From: Clostridiaceae bacterium
GTDB lineage: Bacteria > Bacillota > Clostridia > Saccharofermentanales > DTU023
Assembly (NCBI GenBank): GCA_012800135.1
Contig: JAAZJV010000115.1
Location: 1-5,379 of the forward strand
Length of the DNA stretch: 5,379 nucleotides
Direction: 5' to 3'
This document shows positions 1 to 5,190 of this stretch, piece after piece (position 1 is the stretch's first letter; each line of letters opens with the position of its first letter). The translations under genes and the position numbers were made by a program. The notes beneath the pieces were generated by a model that saw only the letters and a list, made by a program, of their open reading frames with translations, did no database searches and was not told the DNA's origin.

Positions 1-550
1 GTAGTTCGTCCAGCAATTGATTATTTTCAGCGGCATAGCGGATTGCCTTAGCACAAGCCTCCAGTGTCCGATCTTGCTTGGGAGAGCTGTCGGCAACATC
101 TGAAAAACTGACGCCGAAATCTGCCATCACGGCAGACAATGCCTCAATTTCCTGTCGCGTCGCTTCTCTATTGGCCGATTCCTCAAACACATCTCGCTCG
201 TCAGGCAGATCATCTATAATAGTCTTATCACCGTCCCCCGTTTCGGTGTATAGTGAGATGGTTCCCTGATGTCGAGCCTCTTTTCTCTGATAATCGATAA
301 TGCGACTGCGAATCAGCATGGAAGCATAGCTGAGGAAAGCGCCCCGGCTTCGCTCATATCCTAGGATGGCTTCATGAAAGGCAATCATAGCGATACTGAA
401 CTCATCGTCCTGCTCTGTACAAAATTTGGACGTGCATTTAGAGGCCTCTGAACGAATAAAGGGAATGTAGTCCCGGATCAAATCATCAGCCTTCAGCGAG
501 TCTTCTTTTGCTGCATAGACCGCTTTAACGATCTGATGCTCGTCTGGCAT
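1..550 (-). CDS. sigI: RNA polymerase sigma factor, SigI family (C-terminus cut off by window edge)
   Basis: An open frame of 183 codons runs from the ATG at 550 to the window edge without a stop. It directs core RNA polymerase to alternative promoters. Residues about 25-95 look like sigma region 2: a DDEFSIAMIAFHEAI stretch (residues 48-62), then RSRGAFLSYASMLIRSRIIDYQRKEAR split over residues 67-93, which is the core-binding and -10 recognition part and is typical of SigI rather than of SigA or ECF factors. The later FGVSFSDVADSSPKQ (residues 145-159) matches the SigI-type conserved middle segment. Region 4, the -35-binding part, would lie beyond the edge. The start is supported by AGGAGGG at 559-565, eight bases upstream. 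SigI genes are commonly followed by the membrane anti-sigma gene rsgI; here that neighbour would be outside the window. The terminator at 676-715 separates it from the ABC operon, so it is its own transcription unit. The family call is firm; the stimulus is unknown. Confidence 0.88.
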   Translation of the reverse strand, partial: MPDEHQIVKAVYAAKEDSLKADDLIRDYIPFIRSEASKCTSKFCTEQDDEFSIAMIAFHEAILGYERSRGAFLSYASMLIRSRIIDYQRKEARHQGTISLYTETGDGDKTIIDDLPDERDVFEESANREATRQEIEALSAVMADFGVSFSDVADSSPKQDRTLEACAKAIRYAAENNQLLDEL

Positions 551-639
551 GACCTTAGCCCTCCTCATAGAAAGAATACGGATGCGATTTTAAAAAAGCG
601 GGGTCGGCTTTTATTCCAAAATATAAACTATAGTATGGC

Positions 640-657
640 ATGCATCATATGCATCAT
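640..657. repeat. Tandem 9-bp repeat (atgcatcat x2) upstream of the sigma factor gene
   Basis: Two perfect head-to-tail copies of atgcatcat occupy 640-648 and 649-657, each containing the palindrome ATGCAT. They lie about 90 bases upstream of the sigma start codon and just upstream of weak -10-like sequences on the minus strand (TATAGT at 627-632, TATATT at 620-625). The position suits an upstream binding site for a regulator of the sigma gene, but it could be chance in an AT-rich spacer. No convincing -35 box is visible, so the promoter itself is not called. Confidence 0.45.
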
Positions 658-675
658 ACAATTTATATCATAAAG

Positions 676-715
676 AAAAGAACGTAGTCACTGCTTGTTG
701 CCGCTACGTTCTTTT
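676..715 (-). terminator. Rho-independent terminator of the GntR-ABC operon
   Basis: Arms at 676-687 (aaaagaacgtag) and 704-715 (ctacgttctttt) form a perfect 12-bp stem around a 16-base loop. Read on the minus strand, the right arm ends in CTTTT and continues CTTTA, giving a U-rich tail. It starts 36 bases past the permease stop codon and lies well upstream of the sigma factor gene, so it most likely ends the ABC operon and insulates the sigma gene. The stem is partly symmetrical (A-rich on one side, T-rich on the other) and could also act on plus-strand transcripts. Confidence 0.85.
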
Positions 716-750
716 CGATTTTTACTTCAAGCTAAAGAAAGGTCGCAGAG

Positions 751-1542
751 CTACGTTTTATTACTGTACTTGACCTCCGCTCCACGAAAGGTTAGGGCGC
801 CTACAACGATACAAAAGACGGTCACGACAGCACACGTTATGACAAAGTTTCCCAAGCTTTGCATCAACCATTCAAGAGCGTATATAAAAGGTTTGGCAAG
901 CGTGACAGATAAGACCTCCAGTTTTTCCGGGTCAATGTCGTCTAAGTAATATTGCAAGGTACCGATAAAACCATTCAGCATCAAGAAACCGAAGGGCACC
1001 CAGAAAATAACCCTGCCGAGCCAATTGAGGCGGTAATTGATCGTACCGAGCATAAGTCCGATAAAATAGATCGCTACATACAGTGACAATAGGATGACAA
1101 AGGTTCGCCCAAACTCCAATAGACCGCCATTTTCTGCAATTTTCGGTATAAGATCGATAAAGCGCGGTATATCATAATTAAGTGCCGAGCTGATCCACTG
1201 CGTAAGGTGGGCAAAAGCGTTGACGGCAAAACTGGTGGCCAGTCCGAATAAGAATCCCTCGATGATAAACGCTTTTGTCATCGTAGACTTGGGCACTTGG
1301 TTTTGCGCCATAAAAAAGTAGTCTTCCTTAAAGCTGGCAAGTCCGGCTACAAAACAGGCGATGAAATAGACTCCTTCAATTCCGCCGATTTTCATGCTGC
1401 CGCCACTAAAGTTGACGATAAATCCTACGAGATATAACGCCGTCATCACGCCAAAAAAGCTGATAAAGAATTTGCCATAGTCACGAGTCATAACTCTTAC
1501 GGCGCTCATGAGCAAAGGATTGTTTTTATTATTCGTCTTCAT
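751..1542 (-). CDS. ABC transporter permease (six-helix, ABC-2-like)
   Basis: This 263-residue membrane protein is the likely transmembrane half of an exporter powered by the ATPase encoded just upstream. Six hydrophobic segments are visible, at about residues 25-45, 54-71, 91-112, 145-168, 175-196 and 228-252, with a charged N-terminus (MKTNNKNN) and a basic C-terminus as in cytoplasmic ends. That is the size and helix count of ABC-2-type permeases, which work as dimers. No extracellular ligand-binding domain or substrate-binding protein is present, which argues for export or envelope stress defence rather than import. The start has AGGAGG about six bases upstream, overlapping the stop codon of the ATPase gene, and the gap between the two genes is only 9 bp, so translation is probably coupled. 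It is the last gene of the operon before the terminator at 676-715. The substrate cannot be read from the sequence. Confidence 0.82.
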   Translation of the reverse strand: MKTNNKNNPLLMSAVRVMTRDYGKFFISFFGVMTALYLVGFIVNFSGGSMKIGGIEGVYFIACFVAGLASFKEDYFFMAQNQVPKSTMTKAFIIEGFLFGLATSFAVNAFAHLTQWISSALNYDIPRFIDLIPKIAENGGLLEFGRTFVILLSLYVAIYFIGLMLGTINYRLNWLGRVIFWVPFGFLMLNGFIGTLQYYLDDIDPEKLEVLSVTLAKPFIYALEWLMQSLGNFVITCAVVTVFCIVVGALTFRGAEVKYSNKT

Positions 1543-1551
1543 TTGAGCCTC

Positions 1552-2418
1552 CTATTTATCTTGATTCTTGCAGTAAGCGATAAAGATATCCTGTAATCCG
1601 GCTCGACCTACATTGATACCTGGAGGTAACGTCGTAACAGCAGGAATATCTGTCGGCTTCTTCACAAGCAATGAAGTAAAGCCAAGGTCTTCTTTTTTCT
1701 CAAGTACTGTATACATCCCTTCAACCTGCCGCACCGGCTCAGAGAGGCCTGACACATAGGCATGAGTATTTATGACATCCTCCAAACTGTCTTCCAAAAT
1801 AATCCTGCCGCGGTCGAGGAAGATAACTTCCTCCAGCAAACTGCTTACTTCGTCAATCAAGTGTGTGGAAAGGACGATCGTATTCTGTTCCTCCTGATAT
1901 ATGCGCAATATCTCGTTGTAGAGCAATTCCCTATTGACAGCGTCGTGTCCAAGTGTCGGTTCGTCCATAAAGATAAATCCTGCTCTTGTCTGTAAGGCAA
2001 CAATGGATCGAACAATGGCAAAGTGGCCGGTTGAGAGTTGATTGAGCCGTTTCTTCTCGTTGATTCCGAAGTCCTTCAAGAGCTGTCGCGCTTCGTCAAT
2101 ATTGAACCGCGGATAAAACTGACTTGTGTCGTAGCAAAAATCCTTTACTTTCATCATCTCCGGAAGCGTATTTTCCGGTTCGGAAAAGTAAATCTCCCGC
2201 GATGTGACATCATCCAATGTCGGCGTGTTGTCGTAAAGAACACGCCCGCTTGAGGGTCTGATCCGATCAGAAATGATTTTGAGCAGTGTCGATTTTCCGG
2301 CGCCATTCCTGCCCAAAAGACCGTATATCTTCCCTTCTGACAGTTCCAAGTTGATCTGTTGCAGTGCCTGAACATCGCCGTAGTTCTTTGACACATCACA
2401 TACTTTAATTGTCTGCAT
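1552..2418 (-). CDS. ABC transporter ATP-binding protein (YtrB-like)
   Basis: A 288-residue cytoplasmic ATPase that powers the permease encoded downstream. Walker A is GRNGAGKST (residues 36-44), the signature is LSTGH (128-132) instead of LSGGQ, Walker B is GFIFMDEP (147-154), the D-loop reads LGHDA instead of the usual LD, and the switch histidine is H186 in LSTHLIDE. The canonical Q-loop glutamine is not apparent; FSEPEN (78-83) occupies that place. Residues after about 215 form a C-terminal extension beyond the nucleotide-binding domain. Such departures are common in ATPases paired with YtrA-type GntR regulators (YtrB in Bacillus subtilis is the reference), and the core catalytic residues (K42, D152, E153, H186) are intact, so it should hydrolyse ATP. 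The start has AGGAGG at 2425-2430, six bases upstream. Its first codons overlap the end of the GntR gene by 14 bp in a different frame, a sign of translational coupling. Confidence 0.9.
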   Translation of the reverse strand: MQTIKVCDVSKNYGDVQALQQINLELSEGKIYGLLGRNGAGKSTLLKIISDRIRPSSGRVLYDNTPTLDDVTSREIYFSEPENTLPEMMKVKDFCYDTSQFYPRFNIDEARQLLKDFGINEKKRLNQLSTGHFAIVRSIVALQTRAGFIFMDEPTLGHDAVNRELLYNEILRIYQEEQNTIVLSTHLIDEVSSLLEEVIFLDRGRIILEDSLEDVINTHAYVSGLSEPVRQVEGMYTVLEKKEDLGFTSLLVKKPTDIPAVTTLPPGINVGRAGLQDIFIAYCKNQDK

Positions 2419-2779
2419 TGTCTTCCTCCTCTATCCATCGGATCAAATCTTCCGAGGTAATATCTAAATGTCTTGCCTCTTGGATAAGGGGAAACAGATA
2501 CGTCTCCTTAAAGGCTGCTTGACGTTTTTTCTTCAGCATCTCGCGTGCTCCTTCTTTAACAAAAATGCCAATCCCGCGTTTCTTGTAACAAAAACCCTCA
2601 TCGACCAGCGCATTTACACCCTTCCCCGCTGTTGCAGGATTAATTTGAAATGCTCGTGACAACTCCGTTGTCGATGGTATCTGTGTTTCTTCAGCATAAG
2701 TGCCGGCGAGAATGGCATTCTCAAGACCTTCCTGTAGTTGTAAGTAAATAGGTCTTTGATCCTGGGTGTTCAGTTTCAT
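2405..2779 (-). CDS. GntR-family transcriptional regulator, YtrA subfamily
   Basis: A 124-residue DNA-binding repressor and the first gene of the ABC operon. The N-terminal winged helix-turn-helix is clear: RPIYLQLQEGLENAIL (residues 9-24), the recognition helix region IPSTTELSRAFQINPATAGK (34-53), then the wing KKRGIGIFV. After it comes only a short helical tail of about 45 residues ending in an acidic EEEDNADN, not a large ligand-binding domain; this short form defines the YtrA group, which usually controls an adjacent ABC transporter. I place the start at 2779 (MKLNTQDQ) because AGAGGTG at 2783-2789 is well spaced for it. An in-frame ATG at 2809 would add ten residues but has no ribosome binding site and lies inside the operator palindromes. 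It is probably autoregulated through those sites and relieved by an unknown signal, perhaps a cell-wall-active antibiotic by analogy with ytr operons. Confidence 0.9.
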   Translation of the reverse strand: MKLNTQDQRPIYLQLQEGLENAILAGTYAEETQIPSTTELSRAFQINPATAGKGVNALVDEGFCYKKRGIGIFVKEGAREMLKKKRQAAFKETYLFPLIQEARHLDITSEDLIRWIEEEDNADN

Positions 2780-2798
2780 GGGCACCTCTTTCTTGCTT

Positions 2799-2834
2799 AA
2801 CCGGTTCATTAGTTAACTAACTAACTAGTTAAGT
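2799..2834 (-). promoter_or_regulatory. Probable operator: clustered palindromes at the GntR operon start
   Basis: Three perfect palindromes sit almost end to end: AACCGGTT (2799-2806), TTAGTTAACTAA (2809-2820) and TAACTAGTTA (2822-2831). The middle part can also be read as three tandem copies of AACT (2815-2826) flanked by AGTT on both sides. The block starts at the predicted transcription start (about 2830) and runs downstream, between the -10 box and the ribosome binding site of the GntR gene. This is where an autorepressor would block RNA polymerase. The site is seen directly; binding by the GntR product is inferred from position. Confidence 0.72.
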
Positions 2835-2836
2835 GA

Positions 2837-2865
2837 AGTTTAGCGCGACGAAATAGAGCTGTCAA
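2837..2865 (-). promoter_or_regulatory. SigA-type promoter of the GntR-ABC operon
   Basis: On the minus strand a perfect -35 TTGACA (2860-2865) is followed after a 17-base spacer by the -10 TAAACT (2837-2842). That spacing is ideal for the housekeeping sigma factor. The predicted start is near 2830, giving a leader of about 50 bases before the GntR start codon. The operator palindromes begin at the predicted start site. Confidence 0.87.
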
Positions 2866-2904
2866 GAGCCTCTTTGTAAAAAGAAAGTAAAATTAAATAT
2901 CAAC

Positions 2905-2962
2905 CAAAATACCGGATCAAACAGAACAGCGATGAATACGAGTCCTGCTTAATCCGGCATCC
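2905..2962 (-). terminator. Probable terminator of the decarboxylase pump operon
   Basis: On the minus strand the segment 2957-2942 pairs with 2927-2912 over 16 consecutive base pairs, three of them G-U wobbles, around a 14-base loop. Further weak pairs extend the base outwards. The RNA after the stem reads UAUUUUGGUU, a moderate U-rich tail. It begins about 40 bases after the stop codon of the biotin carrier gene and ends before the GntR promoter, so it fits as the end of the pump operon. The tail is less perfect than in the other two terminators of this window. Confidence 0.68.
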
Positions 2963-2999
2963 GGTGAAATGATTTATCTGTTAGTGATAAAAGTTCCCC

Positions 3000-3758
3000 T
3001 TATACGATCGTGAAGAGAACGGAGGACGCCTCGACCTGTTGGCCGTTGCGCACATGGATGGAGGCAATTTTGCCCGCTTGCGGCGCCACGATTTCATTCT
3101 CCATTTTCATGGCTTCTAGAACAAGTACCGTCTCGTGAGCCGCAACGGGTTCTCCCACCGCTTTCTTGAGCGCAATTACCGTCCCCGGCATCGGTGCGTA
3201 AACCGGTTTACTGCCACCCGTTACAGGGGCTGCCGGAGCAGCCATAGATGTAGATCCATAAACAGGAACAGGGGTTTCTTCGTTTGCCTCCGTTGCCGGC
3301 AGTTTATCCGCCGGTGCAGAAATAGCCGACGGCGCGGGAGTGGCAGCAGGTACGGGAGCTGTCGCAGATGCACCCAACGTTCCGTCGGAATATCCTGAGT
3401 CCTCGATCTCTACATCATAGACTTTGTTATTTACTTTGACTTTGAACGTTCTCAACATATCAGTCTCCATGAGCTCATACCCCTCAGCACCCGCTTCCTC
3501 ATTCCCTGCGGATAGTGCCGCAGCCGTTTCCTCTGTCTGGATGGAAGCGACCGTGTCAGATCCTCCCGTGCCGGCAAGCGTTGCTTTCGTCGGTTTCTTC
3601 ACGTTGCCCAAAAAGCGTACAGCCAGATAAAAGGTAAATAAAACCGCAAATACCGAAATCAGACTCAAGCCGGCAATGACTAGACCTTGCTGAAAAACAG
3701 GGGCGTGGCGTAAATTATCAAAGACATTACCGGAGAGCACGTAATAATAGGTCTGCAT
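3000..3758 (-). CDS. Sodium-pump decarboxylase subunit: OadG-like membrane anchor fused to biotin carrier
   Basis: A 252-residue protein carrying two normally separate functions. Residues about 24-52 form one membrane helix (GLVIAGLSLISVFAVLF and onwards) followed by basic VKK, as in the small gamma/delta subunits (OadG, MmdD, GcdD) that assemble the complex. Residues 53-100 are a polar, Ala/Gly/Glu-rich linker. At residue 101 MLRTFKVKVNNKVYDVEIED resembles the N-terminus of a free-standing carrier such as MmdC or GcdC. An Ala/Pro/Thr-rich flexible linker (about 125-182) leads to a biotinyl domain (about 184-252) with EAMKMENE; K218 is the predicted biotinylation site. The carrier moves carboxyl groups from the missing carboxyltransferase to the beta subunit, where decarboxylation drives Na+ export. 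The start has AAGGAGGAG directly upstream, overlapping the beta stop codon, and the gap is 12 bp. Usual MmdC or GcdC carriers are about 120-150 residues, so this is clearly longer. Confidence 0.87.
   Translation of the reverse strand: MQTYYYVLSGNVFDNLRHAPVFQQGLVIAGLSLISVFAVLFTFYLAVRFLGNVKKPTKATLAGTGGSDTVASIQTEETAAALSAGNEEAGAEGYELMETDMLRTFKVKVNNKVYDVEIEDSGYSDGTLGASATAPVPAATPAPSAISAPADKLPATEANEETPVPVYGSTSMAAPAAPVTGGSKPVYAPMPGTVIALKKAVGEPVAAHETVLVLEAMKMENEIVAPQAGKIASIHVRNGQQVEASSVLFTIV
3456..3468 (-). promoter_or_regulatory. Possible internal ribosome binding site and start codon for a free biotin carrier
   Basis: Inside the fused subunit, GGAG (3465-3468) stands six bases before the in-frame ATG of residue 101 (3456-3458). 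That methionine is exactly where similarity to free-standing biotin carriers begins (MLRTFKVKV). The match to a ribosome binding site is only four bases and may be chance or a relic of an ancestral separate gene. If used, it would give a soluble 152-residue carrier alongside the anchored form. Confidence 0.35.
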
Positions 3759-3770
3759 CTTCTCTCCTCC

Positions 3771-4961
3771 TTACATCCCCAATAGTTGGGAAATGAGCTG
3801 GATCAGGACACTGCCGGCAACGATTGATCCTAACTGACCTGATACATTCGCACTGATCGCCTGCATCAGGACAAAGTTGGTCGGATCCTCTTCGGTCGCC
3901 ATCTTTTGGATAACGCGCGCCGACATGGGGAAGGCGGATATACCCGCAGCTCCGATCATTGGATTGATTTTCTTTTTACGGAATAGATTGATAAATTTAG
4001 CAAAAAGCACACCACCCGCCGTATCAAAGATAAAGGCGACAAGCCCCAACCCCATGATCATCAAGGTCGTTATCTGCAAAAAGTCTTCTCCTGTCATCGT
4101 CGAACCGACCGAGAGACCTAGCAATATCGTGACAATATTGGTGAGTTCATTCTGAGCCGTATTTGCAAGGTGATTCAAAACACCGCAAACACGCAGAAGG
4201 TTGCCGAACATCAGCGAACCGATCAGGGGTGCACTCATGGGTACGAGAATACCGGCCACCACTGTAATAATGATTGGAAAAACAATGAGGGCACCTTTAC
4301 TGACATGTTCCTCATGGTAGTCCATGCGAATGCGGCGCTCCTCTTTCGTCGTCAATGTTTTGACGACAGGCGGCTGAATGATGGGGACTAAGGACATATA
4401 AGAATAGGCCGCTACCGTAATCGGACCCATGTACTTTCCGAGTTGAAAGTAGTTGGCCGCATAAAGTGTCGTCGGGCCGTCAGCTGCGCCGATGATGCCG
4501 ATCGACGCTGCCAATTTGACCAGCAAATCCCCTTCTACTCCGATCAAGGGGAGAACGAGAAGTGCAACCAAAAAAGTCGCAAAAATGCCGAACTGAGCAG
4601 CCGCTCCGAAAAACATCATGATAGGATTTTTCAAAAGCGGCGTAAAATCACACATCGCTCCGATTCCGATAAAAATTAAAATTGGAAACAGTTCGTTGAC
4701 GATTCCGGCATTGTATAGGACTTTTAAAAATCCGGGTTCTTCGGCCGTACCCAAAACCGCCGCAAAGCCATTTATAAGAGGAGGCAAGTTCGCAAGAATA
4801 GCGCCAAATCCAATGGGAAGCAGAAGGTTCGGTTCATACTCTTTTTTAATGGCCAGATAAATCAAAACAGAAGCAATGACAAACATGATGATATTTTTGA
4901 CACCGGCGACACTAAAAAGATGAATAACTCCGCTAAAAATTTCTTTGAGAAGTTCTGCCAT
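3771..4961 (-). CDS. Na+-translocating decarboxylase beta subunit (OadB/GcdB/MmdB family)
   Basis: A 396-residue integral membrane protein that decarboxylates carboxybiotin on the carrier subunit and couples this to sodium export. Many hydrophobic segments span the whole length. The family hallmark GAADGPTTLYAANYF (about residues 158-172) contains D161, which matches the essential aspartate (D203 in Klebsiella OadB), and is followed by AAYSYMSLVPIIQPP (184-198). Near the C-terminus SANVSGQLGSIVAGSVL (370-386) is the second conserved region, with the polar N372 and S379 implicated in Na+ and proton passage in this family. I choose the start at 4961 (MAELLKEIF) because GAGGG at 4967-4971 is five bases upstream. 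The ATG at 4976 would add MKREC but lacks a ribosome binding site and would contain the one used here. The first gene of a two-gene operon with the fused carrier. The substrate depends on an alpha subunit not seen here. Confidence 0.93.
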   Translation of the reverse strand: MAELLKEIFSGVIHLFSVAGVKNIIMFVIASVLIYLAIKKEYEPNLLLPIGFGAILANLPPLINGFAAVLGTAEEPGFLKVLYNAGIVNELFPILIFIGIGAMCDFTPLLKNPIMMFFGAAAQFGIFATFLVALLVLPLIGVEGDLLVKLAASIGIIGAADGPTTLYAANYFQLGKYMGPITVAAYSYMSLVPIIQPPVVKTLTTKEERRIRMDYHEEHVSKGALIVFPIIITVVAGILVPMSAPLIGSLMFGNLLRVCGVLNHLANTAQNELTNIVTILLGLSVGSTMTGEDFLQITTLMIMGLGLVAFIFDTAGGVLFAKFINLFRKKKINPMIGAAGISAFPMSARVIQKMATEEDPTNFVLMQAISANVSGQLGSIVAGSVLIQLISQLLGM

Positions 4962-4965
4962 ACAT

Positions 4966-4972
4966 TCCCTCT
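4966..4972 (-). promoter_or_regulatory. Ribosome binding site that sets the beta-subunit start
   Basis: AGAGGGA on the minus strand stands four bases from the ATG at 4961 (five from its GAGGG core). Nothing similar precedes the ATG at 4976, so translation most likely starts at MAELLKEIF and the protein is 396 rather than 401 residues. Confidence 0.75.
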
Positions 4973-4986
4973 TCATCTAACTTAAT

Positions 4987-5027
4987 AATGGCTCCGCTCT
5001 CAAGATGAGCGAGAGCTTTGAACCATT
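4987..5027 (-). promoter_or_regulatory. 5' leader hairpin of the pump mRNA
   Basis: On the minus strand AATGGTTC (5027-5020) pairs with GAGCCATT (4994-4987) over 8 bp with one G-U. After a small internal loop (AAA opposite G), GCTCTC (5016-5011) pairs with GAGAGC (5001-4996) around a nine-base loop. It begins one to three bases after the start predicted from the -10 at 5036-5041 and ends before the ribosome binding site. It has no U-run, so it is not a terminator. Hairpins at the extreme 5' end often protect mRNA from decay; that role is inferred. Confidence 0.55.
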
Positions 5028-5035
5028 CGTGGATC

Positions 5036-5065
5036 ATTATAGTATAAAAACAACTCACCGTTTAC
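5036..5065 (-). promoter_or_regulatory. Probable promoter of the decarboxylase pump operon
   Basis: A perfect -10 TATAAT lies at 5036-5041 on the minus strand. The best -35 at a usable distance is GTAAAC (5060-5065, 18-base spacer), a poor match to TTGACA, so an activator may be needed or the -10 may be fortuitous. The predicted start is near 5028-5030, about 70 bases before the beta-subunit start codon. It lies downstream of the terminator of the preceding gene, so a promoter is expected here. Confidence 0.5.
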
Positions 5066-5147
5066 ACTGAATCATGAATGAACAGCAAGGCAGAGAACTA
5101 GAGTATTCCAGACCTGAACACCCTGATACACCAACATTTCAAAGCGC

Positions 5148-5190
5148 AAAAAAAGACGACTCAGGAATGCGCCCGTTTTGTCGTCCTTTT
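5148..5190 (-). terminator. Rho-independent terminator of the methyltransferase gene
   Basis: On the minus strand AAAAGGACGAC (5190-5180) pairs with GTCGTCTTTTT (5160-5150), one G-U included, around a 19-base loop, and ends in a run of seven T (5154-5148). The left arm overlaps the last bases of the stop codon of the methyltransferase gene. It isolates that gene from the pump operon downstream. Confidence 0.85.

Noticed and set aside
570..610. A GACCCCG stretch on the minus strand as a possible SigI-type autoregulated promoter (ACCCCC / CGAA)
   Set aside because: No CGAA box occurs at the expected distance; the nearest CG-containing element is about 12 bases away and reads CGCA.
695..949. 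A plus-strand open frame of 84 codons opposite the permease end
   Set aside because: It begins inside the terminator and is antisense to a well-supported membrane protein; it has no ribosome binding site or family features.
2154..2438. A 94-codon minus-strand open frame starting MDRGGRQCRQ
   Set aside because: It lies in a shifted frame over the ABC ATPase N-terminus (Walker A is in the other frame) and shows no recognisable domain.
2811..2834. Tandem AACT units considered as a microsatellite or mobile-element end
   Set aside because: Only three units are present, and they form palindromes placed at the promoter, which fits an operator better; no transposase or target duplication is nearby.
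3135..3398. A plus-strand frame rich in Arg and Cys opposite the biotin carrier linker
   Set aside because: The composition is the antisense of the Ala/Pro/Thr-rich linker codons, so it is a shadow and not an Arg-rich peptide gene.
4987..5027. Leader hairpin considered as a terminator for the methyltransferase gene or an attenuator
   Set aside because: No T-run follows it on either strand, and a better terminator already exists at 5148-5190.
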